7,972 bases of DNA from Candidatus Woesearchaeota archaeon (GTDB lineage Archaea > Nanoarchaeota > Nanoarchaeia > Woesearchaeales > GW2011-AR4): assembly GCA_023259315.1 (NCBI GenBank), contig JAHFQL010000054.1, positions 1 to 7,972 of the forward strand, in the 5' to 3' direction. The notes under the pieces were generated by a model. The model was not told the DNA's origin. It searched no databases and saw nothing but the letters and a program-made list of their open reading frames with translations. Both the position numbers and the translations under genes were made by a program. This document shows positions 1 to 4,700 of this stretch, piece by piece. Positions within the stretch are counted from its first letter, which is position 1. Every line of letters begins with the position of its first letter.

Positions 1-11
1 TTATAAGATAG

Positions 12-42
12 ATTTTTAAATAAAATTTGTTTTCTTTGACTA
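12..42 (+). promoter_or_regulatory. Putative archaeal promoter, leaderless
   Basis: An A/T-rich TATA-like element (TTTTTAAATAAA, 13-24) is centred about 25 nt before the ATG at 43. This is the distance expected if transcription starts at or next to the start codon. No Shine-Dalgarno sequence precedes the ATG. The same geometry recurs before other genes in this window, which supports the reading, but the region is AT-rich and a chance match is possible. Confidence 0.4.
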
Positions 43-394
43 ATGTCACTTGCTGAAAAAGTAACAGCCTCATTAAGATTTGTTTTGAAAATGAATTTGA
101 AAGTGTAGTAAATTCAGTGTTTGATTTATACAACAGGTCAACTGGAAAAGACAAGTATTCTCTATCAAACATTTATGCAATAGGTTCATTAATATGGCGT
201 GCTTATGGATGACGGATACAGAAGAGGAATGGTTCTTAAATTTTTCAGACAACTTCAAAGGTAACATTGCAAGGGAAATTAATAATTCATATTATGAATC
301 ATTCGTAAAGTTAAGACTTGAAAACAAGATTAGTCCTGAAGCGATAAAAATTGCTGAAGATTTTTTGCCAAAAAAAAACGGCAGGTTATTCTGA
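43..394 (+). pseudogene. Frameshifted gene for an unrecognised helical protein
   Basis: No single frame is open here, but three consecutive pieces each read like real protein. An ATG at 43 begins MSLAEK. After the A5 run at 56-60 the plausible reading moves to the frame of position 57 (NSLIKICFENEF, then SLSNIYAIGSLIWRAYG) and stops at 210-212. From about 195 it moves to the frame of position 194 (DTEEEWFLNFSDNFKG, then SPEAIKIAEDFLPKKNGRLF) and stops at 392-394. Adding one A at 56-60 gives a smooth MSLAEKSNSLIKICF start. The repaired product would be about 115 residues, hydrophilic and mostly helical, with no signal peptide. I do not recognise the family. It either ends at 394 or, if one A is removed from the A9 run at 370-378, continues into the hydrolase downstream. 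The breaks may be true decay or assembly errors. Confidence 0.5.
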
Positions 395-1457
395 ATTAAA
401 TTACAATCAGTCAATAAATATTTCGTTGTACCTTTTGTCGAAAATCAGCATGTCAAATGAAACCTTGGATGTGTTGGCAAAATGCCACAGATTAGGCAAC
501 ACAAGCGAAAAAATCGGAGATTTTGATTTTGAGCCTGTAAGCACCAGCATAAACTACAGGATCATTTCAAACATAAACGCCAATTTATCCGATAATCCAC
601 CGATATGCTGTGTTTTCAACGATTGCAAGCCATGCTGCAGAGAAGATTCATGCAGAAACGATCCAAAAAGTTTTCCAGTAGTATTTGTGCACGGGCATTC
701 ATTTGCCAAGGACAATTCGCCGGAATTCTCGCTGGACTCTTTCAACAAAATCCAGTCAAAGCTTCAGGAAGATGGCTATTAAATGCGGGAATAGTCTCGC
801 TTTACTCGAAAAACGAGCCTTTTCAGGAGGGAATATGGGGATTGTCAGGCAAACCGATTACAGTAAAGATAAGCTATTATTACGACGCTTTCAGGAAATA
901 TGACAAATAACATAGTGATTCCAACCAAAAGCGAGAACATAGACACTTATGCAGTAAGGCTGAAGGATTTAATAGATATAATAAAGGAAAGAACAAACAA
1001 GCCAAAAGTCAACATAATTGCGCACTCCATGAGCGGCTTAGTTGCAAGAAGATACGTCCAGATTTTTAGGTCCCAAGATGTTGACAAGATAATAATCATA
1101 GCAACTCCAAACCATGGTATTTCAAGCTCAGCAGAAAGTTACTGCGGATATGTGGGTAAGAATAGAGAATGCCAGGACATGCTTCAAAACTCCTTGTTCA
1201 TCAACAAATTAAATGACCCTTCAAAGCAGCCCAGCAATCTGAGAATCTATTCTGTCATTGGACAGGGATGCGCTACCGACAACACCGATGGAGACGATGT
1301 AGTTGCAACAGAAAGCGCGAAACTGGAAAATGCAAAATTATTTTATGTGAATGGAGCTTGCGATGAATTTTTTGGAAATGTTTTGCATACAGATATTCTT
1401 AAAATTGATGAATACCCTCAAACTTATAAGATTATAAAAGAGATATTGAAAGAATGA
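351..1457 (+). pseudogene. Frameshifted alpha/beta-hydrolase (lipase/PGAP1-like)
   Basis: Three pieces make one alpha/beta-hydrolase. Piece 1, up to the stop at 780-782, holds a Cys-rich stretch (CCVFNDCKPCCREDSC) and the oxyanion-loop motif PVVFVHGHSF. Piece 2, about 779-907, is in another frame and reads LNAGIVSLYSKNEPFQ. Piece 3, to 1457, has the nucleophile elbow IIAHSMSGLVARRY (Ser codon 1026-1028), a candidate acid in TDGDDVV and a candidate His in VLHTDILK. One missing T near 779-780 and one extra A at 905-907 would restore the frame; the two changes compensate. No frame near the 5' end encodes a signal peptide or usable start, although the Cys content suggests an exported enzyme, so the N-terminus seems lost or fused to the upstream fragment through the A9 run. 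If exported it would hydrolyse esters outside the cell. The stop abuts the convergent L10e stop; a T7 run at 1500-1506 could terminate this transcript. The fold assignment is good, the substrate unknown. Confidence 0.7.
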
Positions 1458-1982
1458 TTATTTCTTCTCAACAATCTGTATAGTGCAGGAACATGGAAGT
1501 TTTTTTGAGGCTCTTTCCAATGCCTGCTTTGCAACTCCAAGATTTTGCTTGTCAACCATCACTTGGAATATTGTCTGGCCTTTTTTTACCCTGGCAGCAA
1601 GTCCGATCGGCTTGCCAAATGGATGCGCCATCCCGGATGAGAACCTGTCAGCCCCTGCGCCGGTTGCAAGAGAATGCTCCCTTAAAACCTGATAAGGGTA
1701 AACAGAAACTCTTAGATGGAAGCCATTCAGCCCAAGAAATGACTCAAGCAATTTGTTTGATGTCTGCCGGGCGCTTTCCAAGGCATTGTCCCTTATCTGT
1801 AATTCTGATTTTGATACGAGGTTTAAAGTGTATTGAAATTCCTTGCTGGCATCTCCTGTGTTGAATCTGACAACCTTGACATTAGGCGTCATCCTTATGT
1901 AAGATTTTGCCTTGAATTTGGAAGTTCTTGTGTAAGGACGTTTAAATCTCCTGTAAGCGACAAATTTTCTGATTCTTGCCAT
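1458..1982 (-). CDS. rpl10e: 50S ribosomal protein L10e (uL16 family)
   Basis: This is the archaeal/eukaryotic L10e, counterpart of bacterial L16, in the large ribosomal subunit near the tRNA-binding and peptidyl-transferase region. At 174 residues it has the usual archaeal length. Recognisable parts are the basic N-terminus (MARIRKFVAYRRFKRPYTR), the helical segment LQIRDNALESARQTSNKLLE (61-80), FHLRVSVYPYQVLREHSLAT (88-107), and the family signature GAGADRFSSGMAHPFGKPIG (108-127) followed by AARVKKGQTIF. The flexible loop between beta-strands that reaches toward the A/P-site tRNA lies around 99-118. The gene is intact, unlike its neighbour. It stands alone on the minus strand with its own promoter and no Shine-Dalgarno, so it is probably leaderless. 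Its stop codon directly abuts the stop of the convergent hydrolase. I see no anomaly in it. Confidence 0.97.
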   Translation of the reverse strand: MARIRKFVAYRRFKRPYTRTSKFKAKSYIRMTPNVKVVRFNTGDASKEFQYTLNLVSKSELQIRDNALESARQTSNKLLESFLGLNGFHLRVSVYPYQVLREHSLATGAGADRFSSGMAHPFGKPIGLAARVKKGQTIFQVMVDKQNLGVAKQALERASKKLPCSCTIQIVEKK

Positions 1983-2004
1983 ATCTGCTAGGATTTCACT
2001 TTTA

Positions 2005-2030
2005 TTTTTAAATGTTGCTAATACTTTTCG
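2005..2030 (-). promoter_or_regulatory. Promoter of rpl10e
   Basis: On the minus strand, the sequence CATTTAAAAATAAAAG (TTTAAA at 2007-2012) lies about 27 nt upstream of the L10e ATG at 1982. It is preceded by a purine-rich CGAAAAG (2024-2030) that may help TFB binding. The spacing implies a transcript starting at or within a few bases of the ATG, and there is no Shine-Dalgarno between. It is arranged back to back with the promoter of the pilin-like gene. Confidence 0.5.
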
Positions 2031-2058
2031 AAAACTATATAAATAAGCATTATATAAT
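2029..2058 (+). promoter_or_regulatory. Promoter region of the pilin-like gene, two TATA candidates
   Basis: A BRE-like CGAAAAC (2029-2035) leads straight into TATATAAAT (2036-2044), the clearest archaeal BRE/TATA in the window. A second TATA-like element, TTATATAAT, lies at 2050-2058. Initiation from the first would place the 5' end near 2062-2066, before the 8-codon upstream ORF. Initiation from the second would start near 2077-2080 and skip the start codon of that ORF but keep the Shine-Dalgarno. The choice of element could therefore affect translation of the downstream gene. Confidence 0.55.
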
Positions 2059-2070
2059 GGAGTTAGAGAT

Positions 2071-2097
2071 ATGATTGCTGGGAAAAGAGGTGAATGA
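2071..2097 (+). other. Eight-codon upstream ORF (possible leader peptide)
   Basis: An ATG at 2071 opens MIAGKRGE and ends in TGA at 2095-2097, immediately followed by the ATG of the pilin-like gene at 2098 (TGAATG) in the same frame. The Shine-Dalgarno of the main gene, GAGGTGA (2087-2093), lies inside this mini-ORF. A ribosome translating it would terminate exactly at the start codon of the main gene. If the upstream TATA is used, the mini-ORF start would be about 5-9 nt from the 5' end. Short ORFs arise by chance often, so this is a weak call. Confidence 0.25.
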
Positions 2098-2667
2098 ATG
2101 TTATTTAATAAGCGGGCTTCTTTAGAAATCTCAATTCAGGCTATTGTTATTGTAGTGCTTGCAATGACCCTTCTCGGGTTAGGCTTAGGGTTTGTTAAAG
2201 GATTGTTTGGAAACATCAGCTCTTTATCGGCAGCAACTTTTGACAAAATTTCTGACCAGTTAAACAGGGATCTTGTGAACAGCAATGAAAAATTAGTTTT
2301 TTCCCAGACTAAAATAAATATTGAGAGGGGCAAATCAGTTTTATTGGGATGGGGCATAAAAAATGATGGGAATGCAAGATTGGATTATTATGCCGAATTC
2401 ATGCCAATAACATGTCCAGATTCAAGTGGAAACCCAAGCACATGCACCTCAAATGCAATTGAAAACTGGTTTACTTACAAGCCAAAGACAGGAGTTAATC
2501 CTACCCCTTATTCAGTGGATGCTGCTGGCCAGAAAGTGGAGAGAGTGGATTTATCAATACCCAAAAAAAACAATATCGATCCGGGGTTGTACCTTATTGA
2601 GCTTGCAATCAAGGACGACTCTGGCATAAAATATGCGACTGCTGACATTTTTGTCACGGTGACTTAA
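2098..2667 (+). CDS. Pilin-like secreted/membrane-anchored protein
   Basis: The 189-residue protein has a prepilin-like N-terminus: a short charged head MLFNKRA, then SLEISIQAIVIVV and a hydrophobic helix to about residue 33. The charged head plus a helix with E10 and Q14 is the layout recognised by archaeal prepilin peptidases; cleavage near A7 is inferred. Residues 40-75 are helical. The rest is a beta-rich, Ig-like domain with two cysteines (C106, C116) that could form a disulfide, ending DPGLYLIELAIKDDSG and an FVTV strand. It is expected to sit in the membrane with the beta domain outside, as a pilus or envelope subunit. The start is fixed by GAGGTGA at 2087-2093, 4 nt before the ATG. 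It resembles the protein at 6138-6671 in length, N-terminus and C-terminal domain. A small membrane protein follows 20 nt later. The exact role is unknown. Confidence 0.75.
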   Translation: MLFNKRASLEISIQAIVIVVLAMTLLGLGLGFVKGLFGNISSLSAATFDKISDQLNRDLVNSNEKLVFSQTKINIERGKSVLLGWGIKNDGNARLDYYAEFMPITCPDSSGNPSTCTSNAIENWFTYKPKTGVNPTPYSVDAAGQKVERVDLSIPKKNNIDPGLYLIELAIKDDSGIKYATADIFVTVT

Positions 2668-2687
2668 ACTGGTTCAAGGTGTTAAAA

Positions 2688-2900
2688 ATGAAAAGAAGAC
2701 TGTCAGAGCAACAGGAATTTGAAATAATGAAACTTGTTTTGGATAAATTTCTTTGGTTGGGATTCGGCATAATGGCTTATGGATTGTATTTGATGTTTAA
2801 CGAATCCATACAATTTGGGCTGCCATGGATGGTGTCAGGTGCAGTGATTTTGCTGATATTCACGTGGATAATCGTTAAAGAGTATGAAGTCGTAAAATAA
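2688..2900 (+). CDS. Small two-helix membrane protein
   Basis: The 70-residue product begins MKRRLSEQQEFEIMKLVLDK, an amphipathic charged segment. Two hydrophobic helices follow, about residues 22-39 (FLWLGFGIMAYGLYLMF) and 45-63 (LPWMVSGAVILLIFTWIIV), and the tail is VKEYEVVK. By the positive-inside rule both ends would be cytoplasmic, although the tail is mixed. The ATG at 2688 is preferred because AAGGTG (2676-2681) stands 6 nt before it; a GTG at 2679 in the same frame would overlap that site. It lies 20 nt after the pilin-like gene with no promoter between, so the two are probably co-transcribed. It could assist assembly or anchoring of the pilin-like protein, but this is inference from position only. 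I do not recognise the family. Confidence 0.7.
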   Translation: MKRRLSEQQEFEIMKLVLDKFLWLGFGIMAYGLYLMFNESIQFGLPWMVSGAVILLIFTWIIVKEYEVVK

Positions 2901-2906
2901 GTTTAA

Positions 2907-2936
2907 TTTTTTTTAATTGATTTCAATATTTTTGCT
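2907..2936 (+). terminator. T-tract terminator after the pilin-like operon
   Basis: A run of eight T (2907-2914) begins 6 nt after the stop codon of the small membrane protein, with a second T5 run just downstream (ATTTTTG). Archaeal RNA polymerase can terminate at U-rich tracts without a hairpin, and no clear stem is visible here. The position, directly after the last gene of the unit and before the next promoter, fits. Confidence 0.5.
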
Positions 2937-2988
2937 TTACATATTAAATCTAGTTCGCCAAATTCTTGTGCTCAGAAATAATTTTTTC

Positions 2989-3002
2989 ATAACCTTTATA
3001 TA
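2989..3002 (+). promoter_or_regulatory. Promoter of the zinc-ribbon/NYN operon
   Basis: TTTATATA at 2995-3002 is centred about 25 nt before the ATG at 3023, preceded by the A/C-rich ATAACC. The interval of about 120 nt between 2901 and 3022 otherwise contains only the T-tract and AT-rich sequence. No Shine-Dalgarno precedes 3023, so a leaderless transcript is likely. Confidence 0.6.
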
Positions 3003-3022
3003 CAAGCAATAAAATAAAACAA

Positions 3023-3181
3023 ATGCTCATGCATGATAAAAATGATTTTGATAAGAAGCTGCAGAAATTTTCTGTTGTCAAAAAATGCCCGAGGTGTGGG
3101 CAATTAAGCTTGTCGTTCAAGGGCAATGCGATAAGATGCTCAAACTGCGGCTATGAACAAGGAATGCCCATAATTAGGTGA
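3023..3181 (+). CDS. Small zinc-ribbon protein
   Basis: The ORF encodes 52 residues: a charged head (MLMHDKNDFDKKLQKFSVVK) and one zinc ribbon, CPRCG (C22, C25) and CSNCG (C39, C42), spaced by 13 residues, with a short tail ending MPIIR. Four Cys in two CxxC knuckles should bind one Zn. Ribbons of this kind occur in RNA polymerase subunits, ribosomal proteins and many nucleic-acid-binding proteins; nothing narrows the role further. An alternative ATG lies at 3029. The TATA element at 2995-3002 puts transcription initiation near 3023, so the first ATG is likely used without a leader. Its last codons contain the AGGTGA that serves the NYN gene starting 5 nt after its stop, so the two are transcriptionally and probably translationally coupled. 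A partner role for the nuclease is inferred. Confidence 0.8.
   Translation: MLMHDKNDFDKKLQKFSVVKKCPRCGQLSLSFKGNAIRCSNCGYEQGMPIIR
3176..3181 (+). promoter_or_regulatory. Ribosome binding site of the NYN gene, inside the upstream gene end
   Basis: AGGTGA overlaps the final Arg codon and the TGA stop of the zinc-ribbon gene and sits 4 nt before ATG 3186. It selects that ATG over the TTG at 3183 and implies that termination on the first gene helps initiation on the second. Confidence 0.65.
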
Positions 3182-3185
3182 GTTG

Positions 3186-3692
3186 ATGCCTACACATTTT
3201 AAAGATCAAAGAATTGGGGTTTTCGTTGACGTCCAGAACATGTACTATTCTGCAAAAAATTTATACAATGCCAAGGTCAATTTCGCGCAGATACTGAAAG
3301 CCGCGGTGCAAGACAGAAGCTTGATAAGGGCAATCGCATATGTCATCAAAGCGGACGTGAGGGAAGAGCAGAATTTCTTTGACGCGCTTGAAAAGATAGG
3401 ATTTGAAGTAAAGGCAAAAGATTTGCAGATTTTTGCAGGCGGGGCAAAAAAAGGCGATTGGGACATTGGATTGGCAATGGACACAATAGAATTGGCGCCG
3501 AAGCTTGACACAATAGTCATAGTCAGCGGCGACGGCGATTATGTGCCCTTGATAAATCATCTGAGGCACGCACTGGGGTGCAGAATAGAGGTCATAGCAT
3601 TTGGAAAATCCGGCTCTGCACTTTTAAAGGAAGAGTGCGACTTGTTTATTGACATGGACGCTGACAGAAAAAGATTTTTGATTTACAGGTAA
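3186..3692 (+). CDS. NYN domain ribonuclease-like protein (LabA/DUF88, TIGR00288-like)
   Basis: The 168-residue protein is one NYN (PIN-like) domain. Strand 1 carries GVFVDVQNMYYSAK (11-24) with the metal-binding D15 and N18. The middle acidic motif is KKGDWDIGLAMDTIEL (88-103), with D93 and D99. The third is VIVSGDGDYVPLI (111-123), with D116 and D118. This set of acidic residues forms the Mg2+ site in PIN/NYN nucleases, so an intact active site is likely. The length fits the archaeal single-domain LabA/DUF88 family, with no extra C-terminal domain. NYN proteins generally cleave or process RNA; the substrate here is unknown. Coupling to a zinc ribbon just upstream suggests the small protein may supply RNA binding. 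Start: ATG 3186 with AGGTGA; the TTG at 3183 is rejected. A promoter for the next gene starts about 10 nt after the stop. Confidence 0.88.
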   Translation: MPTHFKDQRIGVFVDVQNMYYSAKNLYNAKVNFAQILKAAVQDRSLIRAIAYVIKADVREEQNFFDALEKIGFEVKAKDLQIFAGGAKKGDWDIGLAMDTIELAPKLDTIVIVSGDGDYVPLINHLRHALGCRIEVIAFGKSGSALLKEECDLFIDMDADRKRFLIYR

Positions 3693-3695
3693 GGG

Positions 3696-3712
3696 GGTAA
3701 AATTTAAATAAT
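3696..3712 (+). promoter_or_regulatory. Promoter of the thioredoxin gene
   Basis: ATTTAAATA at 3702-3710, just after a purine/G-rich GGGGGTAAA, is centred about 28 nt before the thioredoxin ATG at 3735. No Shine-Dalgarno lies between, so a leaderless or very short-leader transcript is likely. The element begins within 20 nt of the NYN stop codon, so read-through from upstream is also possible. Confidence 0.5.
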
Positions 3713-3734
3713 TATTTGAATATCATCAGATAAA

Positions 3735-4058
3735 ATGATTGAAGTGACAAAAGACAATTTTGAAAAGGAAGTTTTGAACAGCAAGATGCCGGTCTTGGTG
3801 GATTTCTGGGCGCCTTGGTGCGGGCCTTGCAGTATAGTGGGGCCTGTTCTGGAAAAGCTGTCGCATGAATACACAAACAAGCTCGTTTTCTCAAAGCTGA
3901 ATGTCGACGACAGCCAGGAGATTGCAGCGCAATATGACATAAGGGGCATACCATGCATTGTTGTTTTTAAGAACGGCCACGAAGTTGACAGGGTGATAGG
4001 ATCTTTCCCGGAAATGATGCTTAGAAGCAAGATAGACTTGATTTTAGCCAAAGCTTAA
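3735..4058 (+). CDS. trxA: Thioredoxin
   Basis: The 107-residue, single-domain protein has the classical thioredoxin layout and no signal peptide, so it acts in the cytoplasm as a dithiol-disulfide reductant. The active site is FWAPWCGPCSIVGPVLEKL, with C29 and C32 in WCGPC. VDFWA supplies the buried Asp (D23). The cis-proline loop is DIRGIPCIVVFKNG, with P73. Length and motif order match bacterial and archaeal thioredoxins closely. One unusual feature is a third cysteine, C74, directly after the cis-proline, where most thioredoxins have Thr; it lies beside the active site and might affect substrate choice or regulation. The conserved Gly before the last helix is present in VIGSFPE. The gene has its own TATA element and is followed by another promoter at 4086, so it is probably monocistronic. 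No thioredoxin reductase gene is in the window. Confidence 0.96.
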   Translation: MIEVTKDNFEKEVLNSKMPVLVDFWAPWCGPCSIVGPVLEKLSHEYTNKLVFSKLNVDDSQEIAAQYDIRGIPCIVVFKNGHEVDRVIGSFPEMMLRSKIDLILAKA

Positions 4059-4067
4059 TTATTATAT

Positions 4068-4079
4068 TACTTATAAGTA
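4068..4079. repeat. 12-bp perfect palindrome between thioredoxin and the next operon
   Basis: TACTTATAAGTA is a perfect inverted repeat without spacer, 9 nt after the thioredoxin stop codon and 7 nt before the BRE of the next promoter. It could be an operator for a dimeric repressor of the operon that starts at 4120, or simply chance in AT-rich sequence; a stem this short with no loop is not a convincing terminator. Confidence 0.3.
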
Positions 4080-4085
4080 GTAAAA

Positions 4086-4101
4086 ACCGAAAGATTTAAA
4101 A
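4086..4101 (+). promoter_or_regulatory. Promoter of the 4120-6156 operon
   Basis: CCGAAAGATTTAAAAA is a good archaeal BRE (CGAAAG) plus TATA (ATTTAAAA, 4093-4100). The TATA centre is about 24 nt before ATG 4120, which suggests a leaderless transcript. A GGGGG stretch at 4110-4114 would lie upstream of such a start site, so it would act as a Shine-Dalgarno only if transcription begins earlier. Confidence 0.6.
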
Positions 4102-4119
4102 AGGGCAAAGGGGGATATA

Positions 4120-4278
4120 ATGAAAGCATTAAACCCGTTTTTGGATATAGGAGAGATTGTGCCTGATTTTGAGTTTGAGGCGCAGGTATTGGAAAAAAAC
4201 AACAGGGAAGCAGACTTGTTGATTAAGAAAGGGTACAAAATCAAGAAATCTGTCTGGAGCGGGCTGATTGCATCATAG
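4120..4278 (+). CDS. Small protein of unknown function (52 residues)
   Basis: The ORF reads MKALNPFLDIGEIVPDFEFE at its start and ends KKSVWSGLIAS. It is soluble, with alternating acidic and basic segments, and has no Cys, no signal peptide and no transmembrane helix. It is backed by a good BRE/TATA placed at the leaderless distance, and it heads a run of genes in the same direction (13 nt to the next gene). The segment IGEIVPDFEFEA resembles the extreme N-terminus of AhpC/TSA peroxiredoxins (IGxxAPDFxLxx), and a thioredoxin lies just upstream, but the rest of a peroxiredoxin, including the catalytic Cys, is absent, so the likeness may be chance or a remnant. I do not recognise a family. Confidence 0.6.
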   Translation: MKALNPFLDIGEIVPDFEFEAQVLEKNNREADLLIKKGYKIKKSVWSGLIAS

Positions 4279-4291
4279 TTGAAGAATCACA

Positions 4292-4699
4292 ATGTACAAG
4301 CATAAACTTTGGGATGAGGATAAATGGAACATTCATTCAAGCAGCTACAATTCTTCAAAATATGAAAACGCTTCTTCAGACAAGAAAGAGGACAGAAAAT
4401 ATATTGAGCAGAAATATGGCTCAGACGAAAAAAACCTTTCATCAGATTACATGAGGAACAAAGATTCAAAAGAAAAGGAAGAGAAAAAAAAGGATGAATT
4501 ATTTGAAGAACTGGAAGAGAAAAAGGAGAAGCAGGAAATAAAAGAAGATGAAATTCCATTCAAGGCCGCAAAACAGGTGTTTGCAGAACATCAAAACGAG
4601 TTAAAGAAACCGGCTAAAAAAAAGGATGTAAACACCATAGAAGACGCCATCAAGAAAGCCATTGAAGAAGAGAAGAAGGTAATCATAATGGACAGCTAA
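4292..4699 (+). CDS. Highly charged, probably coiled-coil or disordered protein
   Basis: The 135-residue product has a Trp/Ser/Tyr-rich head (MYKHKLWDEDKWNIHSSSY), then a long Lys/Glu stretch across about residues 46-90 that reads as a single charged helix or coiled coil, and a C-terminal helix near INTIEDAIKKAIEEEKK-type sequence (about 113-129) ending VIIMDS. There is no Cys, no hydrophobic segment and no known catalytic motif. It starts 13 nt after the 52-residue gene with only a weak GAAG before the ATG, and its stop is separated from the membrane-protein ATG by 1 nt (TAATATG), so translational coupling with the DUF1461-type protein is likely. It may be a cytoplasmic partner of that protein, by position only. 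Low-complexity Lys/Glu sequence makes family assignment unreliable; I do not recognise one. Confidence 0.75.
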   Translation: MYKHKLWDEDKWNIHSSSYNSSKYENASSDKKEDRKYIEQKYGSDEKNLSSDYMRNKDSKEKEEKKKDELFEELEEKKEKQEIKEDEIPFKAAKQVFAEHQNELKKPAKKKDVNTIEDAIKKAIEEEKKVIIMDS

Positions 4700-4700
4700 T

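Noticed and set aside
196..264. A third reading of the damaged region, DDGYRRGMVLKFFRQLQR, in the frame of position 196.
   Set aside because: It looks protein-like but is short, and the frame of position 194 is open over a much longer stretch to 394 with a coherent helical sequence. Treated as a shadow.
1493..1864. Long plus-strand ORFs opposite rpl10e.
   Set aside because: They are antisense to a clearly conserved ribosomal protein gene and encode no recognisable protein.
3245..3569. Minus-strand ORFs of 90-100 codons opposite the NYN gene.
   Set aside because: They are antisense shadows of a gene with conserved catalytic motifs and have no promoter or ribosome binding site.
3704..4051. 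A 115-codon minus-strand ORF opposite thioredoxin.
   Set aside because: Its sequence follows from the complement of thioredoxin; it has no family features.
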